A stretch of 62,485 nucleotides of DNA from Calcarisporiella thermophila CBS 279.70 (Eukaryota; Calcarisporiellomycota). The notes under the pieces are model-generated. The model was given only the letters and a program-made list of their open reading frames with translations. It was not told the origin of the DNA and did not search any database. The position numbers and the translations under genes are program-made. Of the stretch, positions 46,263-58,040 are shown in pieces. The stretch covers positions 10,181-72,665 of the forward strand of contig NW_027192211.1 of assembly GCF_041956535.1 (NCBI RefSeq). The letters run 5' to 3'. Numbering within the stretch: position 1 is the first letter of the stretch; each line of letters begins with the position of its first letter.

Positions 46263-48709
46263 TCATACCATGGATCCAATTATTACTGCATCCACCATCG
46301 TCCCAGCAGGCAATTCACTCGTACCTGGAGAGGAGGCAGGTAATTTGAGCAAAGCTGTTGCTGACCGCATACTCAGCAACCTCGAACTTTGTTGAGCGCC
46401 TGTCGAATGAGCAACAAAATGTGAAGGTTGTGTGCGTGATGGTATAAGGACAACGCGGTGGAATTCAGGCCGCACTGGATCAAGTCGTACCGCATGTCCC
46501 AGTTCCACTTTCAGCTCGGGCAGTTTCCACTGTTCATATCCGGCCATTTTACGAAGCGCCGGAAGCACAAACACATAAAAACAGACAAGCGCAGAAACAG
46601 GATTTCCAGGCAATGCAAATACAAGCTTAGAATTAGAATTGGGGTCAGTTTCGGAGGAAGGAAGTGTAGCAAAAGTTGTTGGTTTTCCCGGCTTCAGATT
46701 GACGCGGCCAAAATGCAACGTTGCCCCCAATTTCTGCTCGAGCATCGGTTTTAATAGGTCCATCTCGCCCATAGATACTCCTCCCGTGGTAATCAATACA
46801 TCCACGCGCGAAACCGCATTTTTTAAGCGATTTTCTAAATCAAGCGCGTCGTCTGAAGCAATCCCCAAGTCTACCACCTCGAATCCCGCGCTTTTTACAA
46901 GTGTCATAAGTGAGAGCCGATTGCTATCGCGCACTTGACCATATTTGAGTTTTAAAGTCGAAGAATGATCGACTATCTCATCTCCCGAAGACATGATACC
47001 TACAACCGGTCGTCCAAACACAGATATCTCTCGTACACCCACTGACGCTAGCACTCCAACCTCTCCTCCCACAGACGAAATTATCTCTCCCGTATGAAGT
47101 ACTACCTCTCCAACTTTACAGTCCAATCCTACTTCGCGAATATTCTCCCCTTCACGGGGTTGCCTCAATATTTCAACGCTGATCTCCTGCTTTCCATCAG
47201 GACTGCTTTTTTTGAGCAGAGTGTCTTCAACCATAACAACTGCAGTTGCTCCGGCCGGAACAGCCCCGCCTGTCGTAATTCGGGCAATTTGACCAGGCTT
47301 AAGTGATGTGCTCCCAGCACTTTCACTCGATTCGGAAGTTGCAAGAGACACACCAACCACTGGGTAAACCCCAGGCCCATCTGATGCAATAACCGCATAG
47401 CCATCCACAATAGAAGCACGATATCCTGGCACTGGCTCGGAGGCAGTCACATCCTTGGCCGCAACCCATCCTACCAAATTTTCGTCTACAGGCCTGGTTA
47501 CAGGGTCGAATCGTACCGCATATTTAGCGATGACTTCGAGAGCCTCCTCTACGGGCTTCATAGGGAAAGGTGAGTGGCGTGCACGTTTAGCAACCGCTTG
47601 AATAGGATAAAGATAGGCATATTAGTATTTAATTGAAATTAAATTTTGAAATTATCCGCTAATTTACCCGGACTATAGATCCCTGTTGGAAGTTGTGATG
47701 CATCGCGCGTGACATCGAGTAGTGAATGCTCTCCCCCATGGTTGTGGTGGTGATGGTGGTGATGGTGATGATGCGAATGCAATCGATGACTACAGCGACT
47801 GCTATCGCCTGAGCTGAGTGATTGCTCGTTTTTGGATGCTGTTTGTTGCTCTTTTAGTTTATCGTGCACACGCCTTCCATTTCCACCGCGCAGCAGTTCA
47901 ATAGCGTGTGGTAAAACTCCTACAATAGCTTCTAAACTCTCTTTGGCCCCTTTAGGGCTTCCAGGGAGGGTAGCAATAATAGTGCCACCACGAATGCCCG
48001 CGACAGGTCGAGAAAGGCTGGCAAAAGGTGTTATTTTCAAAGAGCTAGCTAACATAGCATGACTTAGTCCAGAAGCTTGACGCTCAAATAGCGGTAGCAC
48101 GGCCTATTGAGGAATTATCTTTAGATTCCAAGCTGTCATGAATTCGCATTATTATTTACCTCAGGTGTGACATCACGTTTAGAAAATCCAGTGCCACCTG
48201 TGGTCAATACCAGATCTAAATGCTTATCGCACCAGCTCTTGACCGTCGACTGAATTTGATCGATCTCATCGGGGACAATTGCTGTGCACTCGACCGTAAA
48301 AATCCCTGGTTGGGACAAAAGTAGATTGCATAATGCCGGACCACTCAAGTCAGAGGTTGGGTCTTTTGATGCCGTGTCACTGACTATTTAAATAAGAGCA
48401 TTAAGAGCGTTCGCAATGGTATTTCAACCGATAATTTGAACCAACTTGTTCTAACCTGTTAGAACGCCTACTCGAAGGCTATCAAGGGCTTGAAAAAAAA
48501 AAACGTTTAGTTTGGAAAATGTCGAATGAATTTTTTTTATAATTATTTCACTAACCTTTAGAATCGTCGTCTTGCATTATTATTAAGGCGCTTAATTATC
48601 TTCGGAAACTCTTACCTACATTTTCTAGCCTATGTGAAAGCCTCGAAGTGGTAACCAAATTTGGAGAAACAGAATCAACCTCTTTAGGAAAACCGAATAA
48701 GCTTCCCAT
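46263..48709 (-). CDS. cnxE: gephyrin/CnxE-type molybdenum cofactor enzyme (MogA-MoeA fusion)
   Basis: Six exons, complement(46263..47596, 47668..48103, 48160..48383, 48456..48488, 48556..48570, 48616..48709), 711 residues, frame-consistent. The N-terminal G (MogA) domain shows LRVGVLTVSDTASKDPTSD, LVLTTGGTGFSKRDVTPE and GGTIIATLPGSPKGAKE. The E (MoeA) domain has RITTGGAVPAGATAVVMVED, MSSGDEIV, LITTGGVSMGEMDLL and FALPGNPVSALVCFYVFVLP. Family knowledge: the G domain adenylates molybdopterin and the E domain inserts molybdate, completing Moco in the cytosol. The linker carries ten consecutive His (LHSHHHHHHHHHHNHGG). The order G then E matches gephyrin and most fungal enzymes, opposite to plant Cnx1. 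A 15 nt exon 2 is proposed; an alternative start at 48586 would skip it. Confidence 0.94.
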
Positions 48710-49194
48710 ATAATAATAAAAAAGTAAGTTGAAAAATTGATTTTTTGAGAATATTTTAGAGTAAATAGCATTTAGGATGATAATTCTATATATTTAATGT
48801 GAATGATTTATTACTCTTAAAGGGTTATGTGAAGTATTGCTATATATATACTGACTCCATATCCAGAAATGCTAGAGTGAGTAAAGCATAAACCATAGAT
48901 GAGGAATTAACGATTCTATAGTTAGGCCATCTAGATATATAGGTTTCAACTTCTACTTGCTTCTTTGTCCATAATACATAGTTAAACCAACATATATTCA
49001 CAGGTAAATTTAATTCGATAACCTCTGGTAGTAATGTTAAGTTTTTAAAATAAATAAAACAGCATATATGTGACTGCCTATTAATTTACAACCGCTGACG
49101 CGTATACGCCGAAACGCGTAATCCTCACCTATTTGTAGCTCCGCTTCTCTCTTTATTGACCTTCTTTCGAAGAGCAGTTTATCTTAATCGAAAT
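48710..49194. promoter_or_regulatory. divergent spacer between cnxE and the bZIP gene
   Basis: Shared upstream region of two divergent genes. It contains TATATATATA near 48840 and a small palindromic segment around 49095-49119 (gacgcgtatacgccgaaacgcgt) about 80 bp before the bZIP start. No gene is visible. Confidence 0.35.
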
Positions 49195-50259
49195 ATGGAT
49201 TCATCGGGAAAATTTCAAGACTTTAGTCCGCTGAATGACCATGACGCCATCAGCTTAATTCAGCTCTTGCTCGATAACGAACTTGGCAATTCCCAGCTAT
49301 CACAGACATCCCTTCAATCGTTACAAATTCCAAATTCCCAACTCCAACAGCAAAAGTGCCAAACAGTGGAACCGGCCACCACTCAATTGGGAATCGATTC
49401 CGCCACCCTTATGAAGCTTATCGATGAACGCATAGCACGTAAACTCGAGAATTCAAACAAGAGCCAGAATGCAAAAGAGAGCAAGCGGGGTAGCCTGAAG
49501 CCAGTGTGCGAGGATATGCCCACTCCTGAGGAAATTAAAAAAATGAGCTCAAAGGAAAAGCGGCAGCTGCGTAATAAAATTTCTGCGCGCAATTTTCGGG
49601 TCCGAAGGAAAGGTAAAATTGACTCTAAGCATATCGCTAAAACCGCCTCTGTGGTGTTATACGCTTACATACTTCATCCTTCTCACCCTCTAGAGTATAT
49701 CACCAGTTTAGAGGAGCAAATTGAATATCAGAAGAAGGAAGTGGCAGAGCTAAGGGAGGAATTGAGACAGGCACAGGAAGAAAATGAGCGGTTGCGCACA
49801 GAAGTTGAAAATCTGCGTTCTGAGAAAGAAACGAATACGGATGATGGAATGGATATACTATACGGGTGTGACACTAAAATGTCAAGCAACGAATCTTCAA
49901 CTGGTTCACGACTTTTCGATTTATCCTTTAATAACACACCTCCTTTCGACCAGCAAAACTTCATATCTCCGCTTGCGAGCAAAGATATATTCGGAAACCA
50001 AATATTCAACCAGAATATCCAGGTGTACAGCAGTTTCCCATTGTTATGGCATAATGCAGAGGTGGAGCCTCATGAAGATATTAAAGTTAAGGTTGATAAA
50101 GAAGATATTCAAGAGGAATTGCGAGGGAAAACGCGGTTGGAGCTGCTTATGGGTGCTTTGATGTGGGAAGTGATGATGGAGGAGGATCAACTGAAAGGAT
50201 GCAAAGAATTGCTTGATTTGGGTGTAAAAAAGAATGTATTTACTTATGGTGATATATGA
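49195..50259 (+). CDS. bZIP transcription factor
   Basis: Two exons, join(49195..49612, 49694..50259), 327 residues. The basic region is LRNKISARNFRVRRKEYI, with the Asn and Arg of the N-x7-R/K bZIP signature, directly followed by a Leu/Glu/Arg coiled coil (LEEQIEYQKKEVAELREELR to ERLRTEVENLR). The 81 bp intron falls exactly between RRK and EYI. It is a multiple of three without stops, so unspliced message would still be open. The N-terminus is Gln/Ser-rich and likely activating; the C-terminus is acidic with a predicted helix (LELLMGALMWEVMMEEDQLK). It acts as a nuclear dimeric activator or repressor. The target site is not inferable. The ATG at 49195 is the first in frame. Confidence 0.92.
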   Translation: MDSSGKFQDFSPLNDHDAISLIQLLLDNELGNSQLSQTSLQSLQIPNSQLQQQKCQTVEPATTQLGIDSATLMKLIDERIARKLENSNKSQNAKESKRGSLKPVCEDMPTPEEIKKMSSKEKRQLRNKISARNFRVRRKGKIDSKHIAKTASVVLYAYILHPSHPLEYITSLEEQIEYQKKEVAELREELRQAQEENERLRTEVENLRSEKETNTDDGMDILYGCDTKMSSNESSTGSRLFDLSFNNTPPFDQQNFISPLASKDIFGNQIFNQNIQVYSSFPLLWHNAEVEPHEDIKVKVDKEDIQEELRGKTRLELLMGALMWEVMMEEDQLKGCKELLDLGVKKNVFTYGDI

Positions 50260-50545
50260 GCTAATCGAGTATACACATTTATTTCACGTTTTTGTCATAT
50301 TTCATAAATTGACTTTCATATTGCAAGGGACTTTCTATCCCACGTGTGCCTTGATACATAGTCTGAGATAGACAAAAGAAAACTTCTCTATAAGATAAAA
50401 CCACGATCGTTTCTAACGCCAGACGATCATACAAAAGTTACACGTGAATTAAAATTTGATTCGTCGAATCAAAAAGATAGTTAACAAAACTGGACCTCGT
50501 TGTGTGTGAATATTTTACGGCTCTGCTTCTTACATAAAAAAAAAG

Positions 50546-53500
50546 ATGGATAGTAGCAGCTTTATTGTTACAGAGTTTGAGCAGCCAGAAAGATATGTTG
50601 AAGCGATTTCCTCCCAGTCCTCCGGTTGTGGATTAGTTTACTCAAACTACGATTATATGCGTGACCGTAAAGATATATTTAGCTTAAACTTATGTATTCT
50701 AAACAGACTCTTTGGAATACGAGAGCTATGTTTTGCAAAAAGCGAAAAAAGATATGGCACAAAACACCTCTTTGAAGCAGCTTCCTGTGGAAAATATATC
50801 CGCGAGAGACATGAAGAGTTACATAAACCCAATATATGCGGGGAAGTTAAGTATTGGCGGTAAATCCAATCTAATGCTAACTGAGAAGGCTACAGCAGAT
50901 CCAAAATTTGGATTAAATTCTGAAGAAAATACCGACGAACATGAAGATGAAAATGAGAATGTCAATATGATGTTAATAGATGGGTAAAGAAATAGGTCCT
51001 TGATATGTGCATATGGATTTTAGATCATCCTTGCTATGATTTTCCGCAATCATCGACTTGGCTGTGCATACTTCGATACGAGTCTCTCGACTCTCTTTGT
51101 GATGGAAGACATTAAGGAGGACCCCCCGTTTGAATTTGCAAAATTATGTAAATTATCTCATGTTTTTTTTTATTTCTCTGGATATATGCGCTCACCTAGA
51201 GTTATTTGTAATATCGATGCACTGCAAAGTGAAATTTCAAGTTGATGCCTCCACGATCCTTACGAATTCGCATGTTGACGAGAAGCTTCTTGTCGTGTTA
51301 AAAGAAAATGTTAAACTGGAATTACGGCCGATGTCAGAGTTTGCGTATCCTGCTGCAAGAAAAAAATTACTGATTGCCTTTGAGCGATGGAAGTACCCGA
51401 ATCCTCCCCGACCAGATATGAAAGATGTATATCTCCACTTGTCAAGCTGTATCAATTTAGAATATCATGAAGCTGGGCAGAGTGTTAGTGAATCTAATCA
51501 GGACTTTTGAGCATAATGCTTAAATATTTCGTTAATAGGTGGGATGCGCAGGTGCATTGATTGCTTACTTGAGCTCATCCAAACTGAATCCTGGTGAGGC
51601 TAAGAGGCTCTTTAAAATCGATCAGTTTACTGCGTATGTTAAAGTAGTGGGAGATTGCTGCATTATGTTTAAATTAATGACAAAAGGTTCGCTCTATATT
51701 TTAGTAACAGCTATCTTCATATCAACGCTGATGCGATCCTGTAATGCTAGCAGACTTTTGGGCAGCTTACACATTGCTTATTCTGTTAACTTTCATCAGT
51801 TCATTACAAATATTCGAAGATGAGTTGCACCCTAGCTTATACTTGCATGCGGGTAGTAAAGGAGTCTCTCTTTTCGGTACTTTACTGGCTTATCCTATAT
51901 TATTTATGTTTGATGATAATAATGAGCTTTCAGGAATGCTCAATTGTACCCGCACAACATTGGGAAGTCAAATGCTCAAACGTTGGTTCCTTCGCCCGAC
52001 GAGCATTCTGGACATTATTGAGCAGCGTCATCGTGGAATTGAATGCTTTTTAAGATTGGAGAATGCTTACAACATGCAACAAGTTGCAGCGCAGCTAAGG
52101 CTTGTGAAGAATATACCACGCATTTTGGATGCAATGCTTAGAAAATCAAACTTGAGCGACTGGAAGGCGTTGGTCCAGGTAGGTATTCATTTTTCAATAG
52201 TAAATTAGCGAGTACTTAATTATGTATATCTCAAGTTCGCGCGTGCATGTGTGAATATCCGTAATCAGATATTATATGTGACATACGCGAATGGTATCAA
52301 TATATTTGAAAAGGTACGAAAATTAGACTCGGCGAAAATTAGTTTCTCTTAATTTATTAAATTGATGTCGCTTAGATAATGCGAGAGTTCTCCTCAGAAA
52401 CGTTCCATGAAATAGGAACACTCATAAACGATATAGTAAATACTCTATAGCTTTGTTTTAGGAATGAAGTAAGGCTGCGTATTCAATACTTCGAGTTATT
52501 TGCAGATAGATTTCGAGGCGAGTAAAATCGAGAATCGGTGCGTTGTCAAGGCACATGTGGAAGAAGTAATGTACCCCCAGACGTTTGATTCGCCACTCTT
52601 GTCATTTCATCATAAAAATACTCTGAAATAATTAAGGAGCTAGATGAAATGAAGAGGATCTACGCCGGATTGGATGATTTTCTAGTCAGTTTAATATTCA
52701 GTTTGTGGGAATTTTTTGGAGCATCTCAACTCACTTTTTTGGATTTAGTCGGCAGTCGCTTGCGACATTAGCAAAGATCTTCCACAGACATTGGCTAATA
52801 CATTAAATGTAACGTATATCCCACAAATTGGTTATCTTATATCTCTTCCACTACCCCGCGGAGACGCAGATTCGAGTGCAATAGCGACAGCTGGGTTTCA
52901 GTATCAGGTTGATTAAATATCTATCAAGATGGAATCAGAGAATAATGATAACTTTTTCTACAGTTCAGCACTGCTAGCACGATGTATTACAAAAATAGCA
53001 AGATGTGTGGTAAGTCTGGTAATATTCTAGAACATATACTTTCTTACTTTCTTGATGTTGATATATCCACTAGAACTTGACGCCTATCTTGGTGATATCT
53101 ATGGGTATATCACTGGTAAGTCGCCAAATGTGCCTTATTTGACGACCATTGTATCGACGCATATCCTGATTTTAGACCGGGAGTTGGAGATTATCCAAAA
53201 GTTACAGAATAATGTGCTTCGACACACGCTGTTCTTGCAGCAAGCTGCCGAAGTTTGTGCCGAGTTGGACTGGTAATTCTTGCGCCAGAAATGTTTAAAA
53301 ACTGTGCGCCTTAATTTCTTCTTAATAGCTTAATCGCTCTGGCGGAATGTGCGAAAAAATACAACTATACTAGGCCTGCAGTTGTGAATGAGAATGTATT
53401 GCATGTCACTGGAGGGCGGTAGTACTTATTTATTCCATCTACGTCAAATATTCACTACTCATTGGCACAATAAATAGTCATCCACTACAAGAACATTTCG

Positions 53501-54677
53501 TGGACACTTTTGTTCCAAATGACATATCTCTAGCGGAAAGGGATAAGAAAGTAATGCTTCTCACCGGGTGCAACTCGTCTGGAAAGAGTGTATATATGAA
53601 GCAGGTCTTTTCGAACAGATCGAATCTCATTTTTCAGTGAATCCAACTGATCTATTTACACTTATTAGATCGGGATGATAACATATATGGCACACATTGG
53701 CAGTTTTGTCCCTGCTGAATCAGCGGTAATTGGAATAACAGACAAGCTATTGACGCGGATAAAAACTCGCGAGACTGTCACAAAAGTATTTTTTTTTTCA
53801 CTGAAACAATTTTGTCTAGGCATATTGAGATATTAACATACATAAAATACCACTGAAGATGCAGAGCGCATTTATGGTGGATGTTCAGCAAATATCGCTC
53901 GCAATTAACACGGCTACCGGTCGAAGTCTGGTCTTGGTGGATGAATTTGGAAAGGGCACACAGGCGTGTGGTTGGTTTTAATTTAGCGCGGTTGCTGCTA
54001 TCAACAAGTTTTTTCATATTCAACGTATATATATAGATGGAGCGGCTCTTTTCGCGAGTATAGCTGAACACTTTATCAAGAGGGGAGAGGAGTGTCCAAA
54101 ACTAGTTTTAACTACCCACTTTCATGGTATACTCCAACGAAAATCTTCGATGCCCTTCCTCCCTAATCGTCCTCTCTTAATGGCAGAGATCTTTGATTAT
54201 ATCCGCCCCGAATGGCCTATCCAAATCAATACTATGGAAATAGCACAAGCTCTGGACCCGGAAACATATCAAATAAACCCTTTATTTAAGTAACATCGAG
54301 ATATCGTTTTATTCATGCATATCAAATGATTAATTACTCAAGCGTTGATAGGATAGTGCCTGGAAGGGGAGGTTTGTCGTTTGGAATTGCGTGTGCTGCT
54401 GCAGCGGGCATGCCTACCGAGGTTCTCGAAAAGGGTAGGAAGTGTAGAGATTCTCACATTAATTATATATGCTTCTCATCTATTACCCATAGCAAAAAAT
54501 TTTCTCGCCTACCTGTTGCAGAATGAATCACTTCCAGACTGTATCACAGATGCCGAAAGGGACCATCTAGAAAAGTGTGAACAAATAGGGAGGAGATTTT
54601 TGGCACTAAATTGTAGAGATGCGGATAAGGTGCGAGAGTTTTTGTTGTGCATTGAAGGGATGAAGATCGAGATTTGA
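50546..54677 (+). CDS. MSH5: meiotic MutS homologue MSH5
   Basis: About 23 exons, starting 50546..50666, 50707..50960, 51024..51147, 51242..51483 and 51539..51633. The middle runs through 51934..52178, 52749..52907, 53176..53272, 53478..53604 (Walker A), 53669..53785, 53859..53970 (Walker B) and 54037..54289. It ends with 54343..54434 and 54493..54677. The total is 2754 nt or 917 residues, all phases consistent. Family blocks: [20 protein letters not shown] (MSH5 N-terminal domain), [52 protein letters not shown] (Walker A), [20 protein letters not shown] (Walker B and D loop) and a C-terminal helix-turn-helix. MSH5 pairs with MSH4 on Holliday junctions to promote class I crossovers, so the organism likely has meiosis. 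The exon 2/3 junction (GTCAAT donor) is uncertain. Confidence 0.92.
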
Positions 54678-54977
54678 ACTAAGCAAAGATTGTCATCTCT
54701 TGCAAGTGAAATGCTTACTAACTAGCTAGTGGAAAATATAATAGCGTTTATAGCACTGTATAAATAAATAATTGCAGCGCACGAGCAAGCCATCTCATTT
54801 CTTCTAAACAGTTCATTTTTGCTGACATCTTTATAGCGATTAAAAAATTGAGAATGTCTTTAGTAGATGATAATTTTTTAAAGCCATATTTTCGTGATAC
54901 CGAGAAAATAATATAATAATTGGATGGAAAAAAATGGTGAGGAGGCATTAAATGAAAGATATTTTTCGTGTGTTTAT

Positions 54978-55627
54978 CTATATCTTCCACGCCCAATCAA
55001 ATTCAAATCCAGAACTCATATATAAGCGTGAACCATCTGGCAAAAATTGCATTCCTCCTTTCATTCTCTACAATGGAATTGGCATATTAGAAGGTAAATA
55101 TATATTTTTCTCTACTCCATTAAAATCCCATTTAGCTAAGGAGATTCTCGTATCCACTTTGGTGATGGAGAAGCACTCTTTCAACGAATGGGAATATCAA
55201 AATTGTTTGTATTTTCCTGCCACATGCACAATTCATTGCATGTGGTATCAAAATCTTCAAACAACATGTTTTATTATCTTACTTCTGCTATATCCTTGCT
55301 ATATGCTTCAACAAATTCTAATCGAGCTTCTGCAAAGTAGATGGAATCGGGCGATTTTTTTGGACTTGTACAACTCCGTTGAAATCGTATTGAGCTCATC
55401 TTGTTGCCTCATCATATCATTTATATCGTTTTCTTTTTTTTTGCATCTTATCAATACTCCAACTGAATACATACTGCATTTTTCTAAAATTCTATTAATG
55501 AATAATAATACCGTTAATTCTTTTAAATGTGAAAGCTATTTCAAATCTGCTTCCGAGCCATTCAGAGCTAAACAACAATATATGATGTGCAAACTCGTTC
55601 TCACATCGATTAATAAAATGTCTTGCA
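54978..55627 (-). other. possible split gene on the minus strand, uncertain
   Basis: The minus strand carries several protein-like pieces that could be small exons: a start MQDILLIDVRTS, a charged helical segment NDINDMMRQQDELNTIST, EARLEFVEAYSKDIAE before a GTAAGA donor, and a terminal GGMQFLPDGSRLYMSSGFEF ending at 54978. I could not join all pieces with consistent phases. The plus strand is also open for 229 codons here (54952-55641) but reads as Leu/Ile/Phe/Cys-rich sequence, which is what the antisense of charged helices gives. Either strand, or neither, may be coding. Confidence 0.25.
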
Positions 55628-55805
55628 TTATCACTACTTAAATTTTTTTATTCAAACAGCATTCCCTTTGCTTGATAGCTAGACTACAGTCTGTTAGAGC
55701 ATTCTGCAGGAATTTCGCGTCTTCGAGGCGCAGTCACTGAATAGTTTTTTGTTTACTTGATTCTCTACCAATTTTCTCCACTGCTAGAGATCGTGACAGA
55801 TCATA

Positions 55806-56389
55806 ATGTTACAGCTGCTGGGCTCTCTAGGCGGCATAGCTCGTACCACCCGCCCATATCTATTAACTCCCACCCTTTCTCGTTTCTACTCCATTTCGTC
55901 CAAACCCTCTCCATCCACTCCAGCCGAAAAACACACCCGCAAACCCATCGACACTTTTGGTGACATCCTGGCCAATGTTGCCGATTCTGCACGTCGTCCA
56001 GCAGCACCTAAACGCATAGATGAGCACCAATGGTGGGAGGCCGCTGCACAAGACTCTGCTAGCACCCGCAAGAAGGGCCCATACCAGGGCCGTTCCGTCG
56101 AAGTGTATCACGAAAATGTATTGGGCAGTTATGGATACTTAAATGCCGTTTTGAACAGAAACAATATACGAAGAGAAGTGCGAGCCAATCTCTACTACGA
56201 GAAGCCTGCACAAGCGAGGAGACGTTTGCGACAGGAAAGAAATAGAAAGCGTTTCCAGGATTTAGTACGGAAGAAGGTAGCGCTCATCATGCAAATGAAG
56301 AACCGGTATGTGTTTTTATCTCTTCAGACTCGTTCGGCTCAGCAGAGATTAACCTGGACGATCTTTTTTTTATCAATAGGGGGATGTAA
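55806..56389 (+). CDS. MRP21: mitochondrial ribosomal protein bS21m (Mrp21)
   Basis: Two exons, join(55806..56305, 56380..56389), 169 residues. The tiny last exon contributes only the end ...NRGM. The first 70 residues are Ser/Thr/Pro/Arg-rich and fit a mitochondrial targeting sequence. The S21 domain follows: GRSVEVYHENVLGSYGYLNA, LNRNNIRREVRANLYYEKP and a very basic helix RRRLRQERNRKRFQDLVRKK. Family knowledge: bS21 is a small-subunit protein near the anti-Shine-Dalgarno region of the 30S platform, and the long N-terminal extension is usual in fungi. The gene is convergent with MRI1, about 175 bp apart. Confidence 0.93.
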
Positions 56390-56564
56390 CTCTTCATGCT
56401 AGCGAGCCGCAACATATACGTTATATACTCTCTAGTGTACAGATATATATACTTTTTTTATCTTCCTTTTTATGTTTTTATCTACTGTTGTTTTGTTGCA
56501 CCTTTTGAGGAATGGAATGATATTAGAGTGTGGTGAAATAACAAAAGCAAATGAGACCCAAAGT

Positions 56565-57733
56565 TTAATGTGCTCCCAGGAACTGGCCCATATCAAATTC
56601 GCCCTTTTCATTTTTCGTCACAACACCCTTTTCCGTGACAATAGCGGTGATGAGCTCGGCAGGGGTCACATCGAATGAAGGATTCCATACGCCGATGCCG
56701 GGAGCAGCCACTTGCACGGTTGCATCCTCTCCCCCCAACAACCCTCTAATCTCGGATACTTCCTTCGCGGGCCGCTCTTCAATCACAATGTCCTTCCCAC
56801 TTGCAATTGTCAGGTCAACCGAGGTCGACGGCGCTGCAACGAGGAACATGACTCCGTGGTGCTTCGCTGCAATCGCAAGTTGATAAGTTCCAATCTTATT
56901 TGCAGTATCGCCGTTGGCAGCCACCCGATCAGCACCAACAACAATGGCGGCCAAATTTGGCTCCGATCGCATCAGGGCTGAGGCCATTGAGTCGCAAACA
57001 AGCGTAGCTGGCACGCCCTCGTATACAAGTTCGTAGGCAGTAAGCCGCGATCCTTGATTGTATGGCCTTGTCTCGGTGCAGAAGGCATGAGAAAGAGCGC
57101 CCTGGGAGTTTAGCGCACGGATGATGCCAAGGGCAGTTCCGTAGCCTGCGGTAGCCAGTGAGCTATAAACGGAAAGGAGAATCAGCAATTGTAGAAAGCA
57201 GCAGAGAGACGAAGAACAAGCCCTTACCCAGTGTTACAATGCGTTAAAACTTTGATCTCCCTGTTTTCCACATTCTTCAGAATAAATTCCGCCCCATACT
57301 TGCCAATATTTTTGTTGTCCTTCACATCGTCTTCTAGCATCTTCTCAGCTGCCTCGATAAATGTCTCCACCACCTTTCCCTCTGGTTTCTCCGCCTCTTC
57401 TCGCGCTAACTTCTCCAATTTTGCCGCTGCATCAAATAAATTCACGGCGGTCGGTCGCGAGGTTTTAAGCCGCTCAAGGCCATTAATTATGTAGTCGCGA
57501 GCAGCGATTTGAGAGGGAAATGATCCGATCCGCGACAACTCAACTGCAAGCGATAGAGCTGCGACAATGGCAATGGCAGGGGCGCCCCGCACTTTCATAC
57601 TCTTAATGCATGCATGGCCGTCTTCGACTCCCAAGACGGGCTCGAAAACGGTCTTGTGAGGGAGGAGCAGCTGATTGAGAATCTGAAGATTTCCTCGAGT
57701 GTAGCGGATAGCTTCCAGGGTGGGTGCAGACAT
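56565..57733 (-). CDS. MRI1: methylthioribose-1-phosphate isomerase
   Basis: Two exons, complement(56565..57162, 57228..57733), 367 residues, frame-consistent. The intron joins THCNTG to [17 protein letters not shown]. Key residues of the eIF2B-like aldose-ketose isomerase fold are present: the substrate loop [13 protein letters not shown], the catalytic Cys in LTHCNTG and the catalytic Asp in [12 protein letters not shown]. It also has [16 protein letters not shown] and [15 protein letters not shown]. Reaction: 5-methylthioribose-1-phosphate to 5-methylthioribulose-1-phosphate, in the cytosolic methionine salvage pathway. The C-terminus ([20 protein letters not shown], then KGVV) is standard. 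The start gives the usual [20 protein letters not shown]. Confidence 0.96.
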
Positions 57734-58040
57734 GATGCCGGGGAGGGTGGAATGAATTTGTTGACAATGTTTTCCTGCTCTCCCTCGAGCACCTATTTAT
57801 TTCCACACCATCTGGGTTCGAATAGGCCTGAGCGAATCAATTTCATACTTCCAAACATCATCGAGGTCTGGATCGAATGATTTCTCGCAATGAAACTTTA
57901 TTTTCAAATGACTATATACGAGAAAGGAGCGATAAGACTATGCTATCTCTATGTAGATACAATTCTTAAAATATACTAATGTGGATGAAATAGTGCTATA
58001 TGGCAATGTATAGAGGAGGTATGGAGTTGTTTTTTATACT

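Noticed and set aside
53329-53418. Possible CTG codon reassignment, as in some yeasts.
   Set aside because: CTG encodes conserved leucines, for example the second residue of ALAECAKK in MSH5 at this position, so a standard code is the simpler reading.
50546-54677. MSH4 as an alternative identity of the MutS homologue.
   Set aside because: The N-terminal [14 protein letters not shown] block and the [16 protein letters not shown] segment are typical of MSH5, not MSH4.
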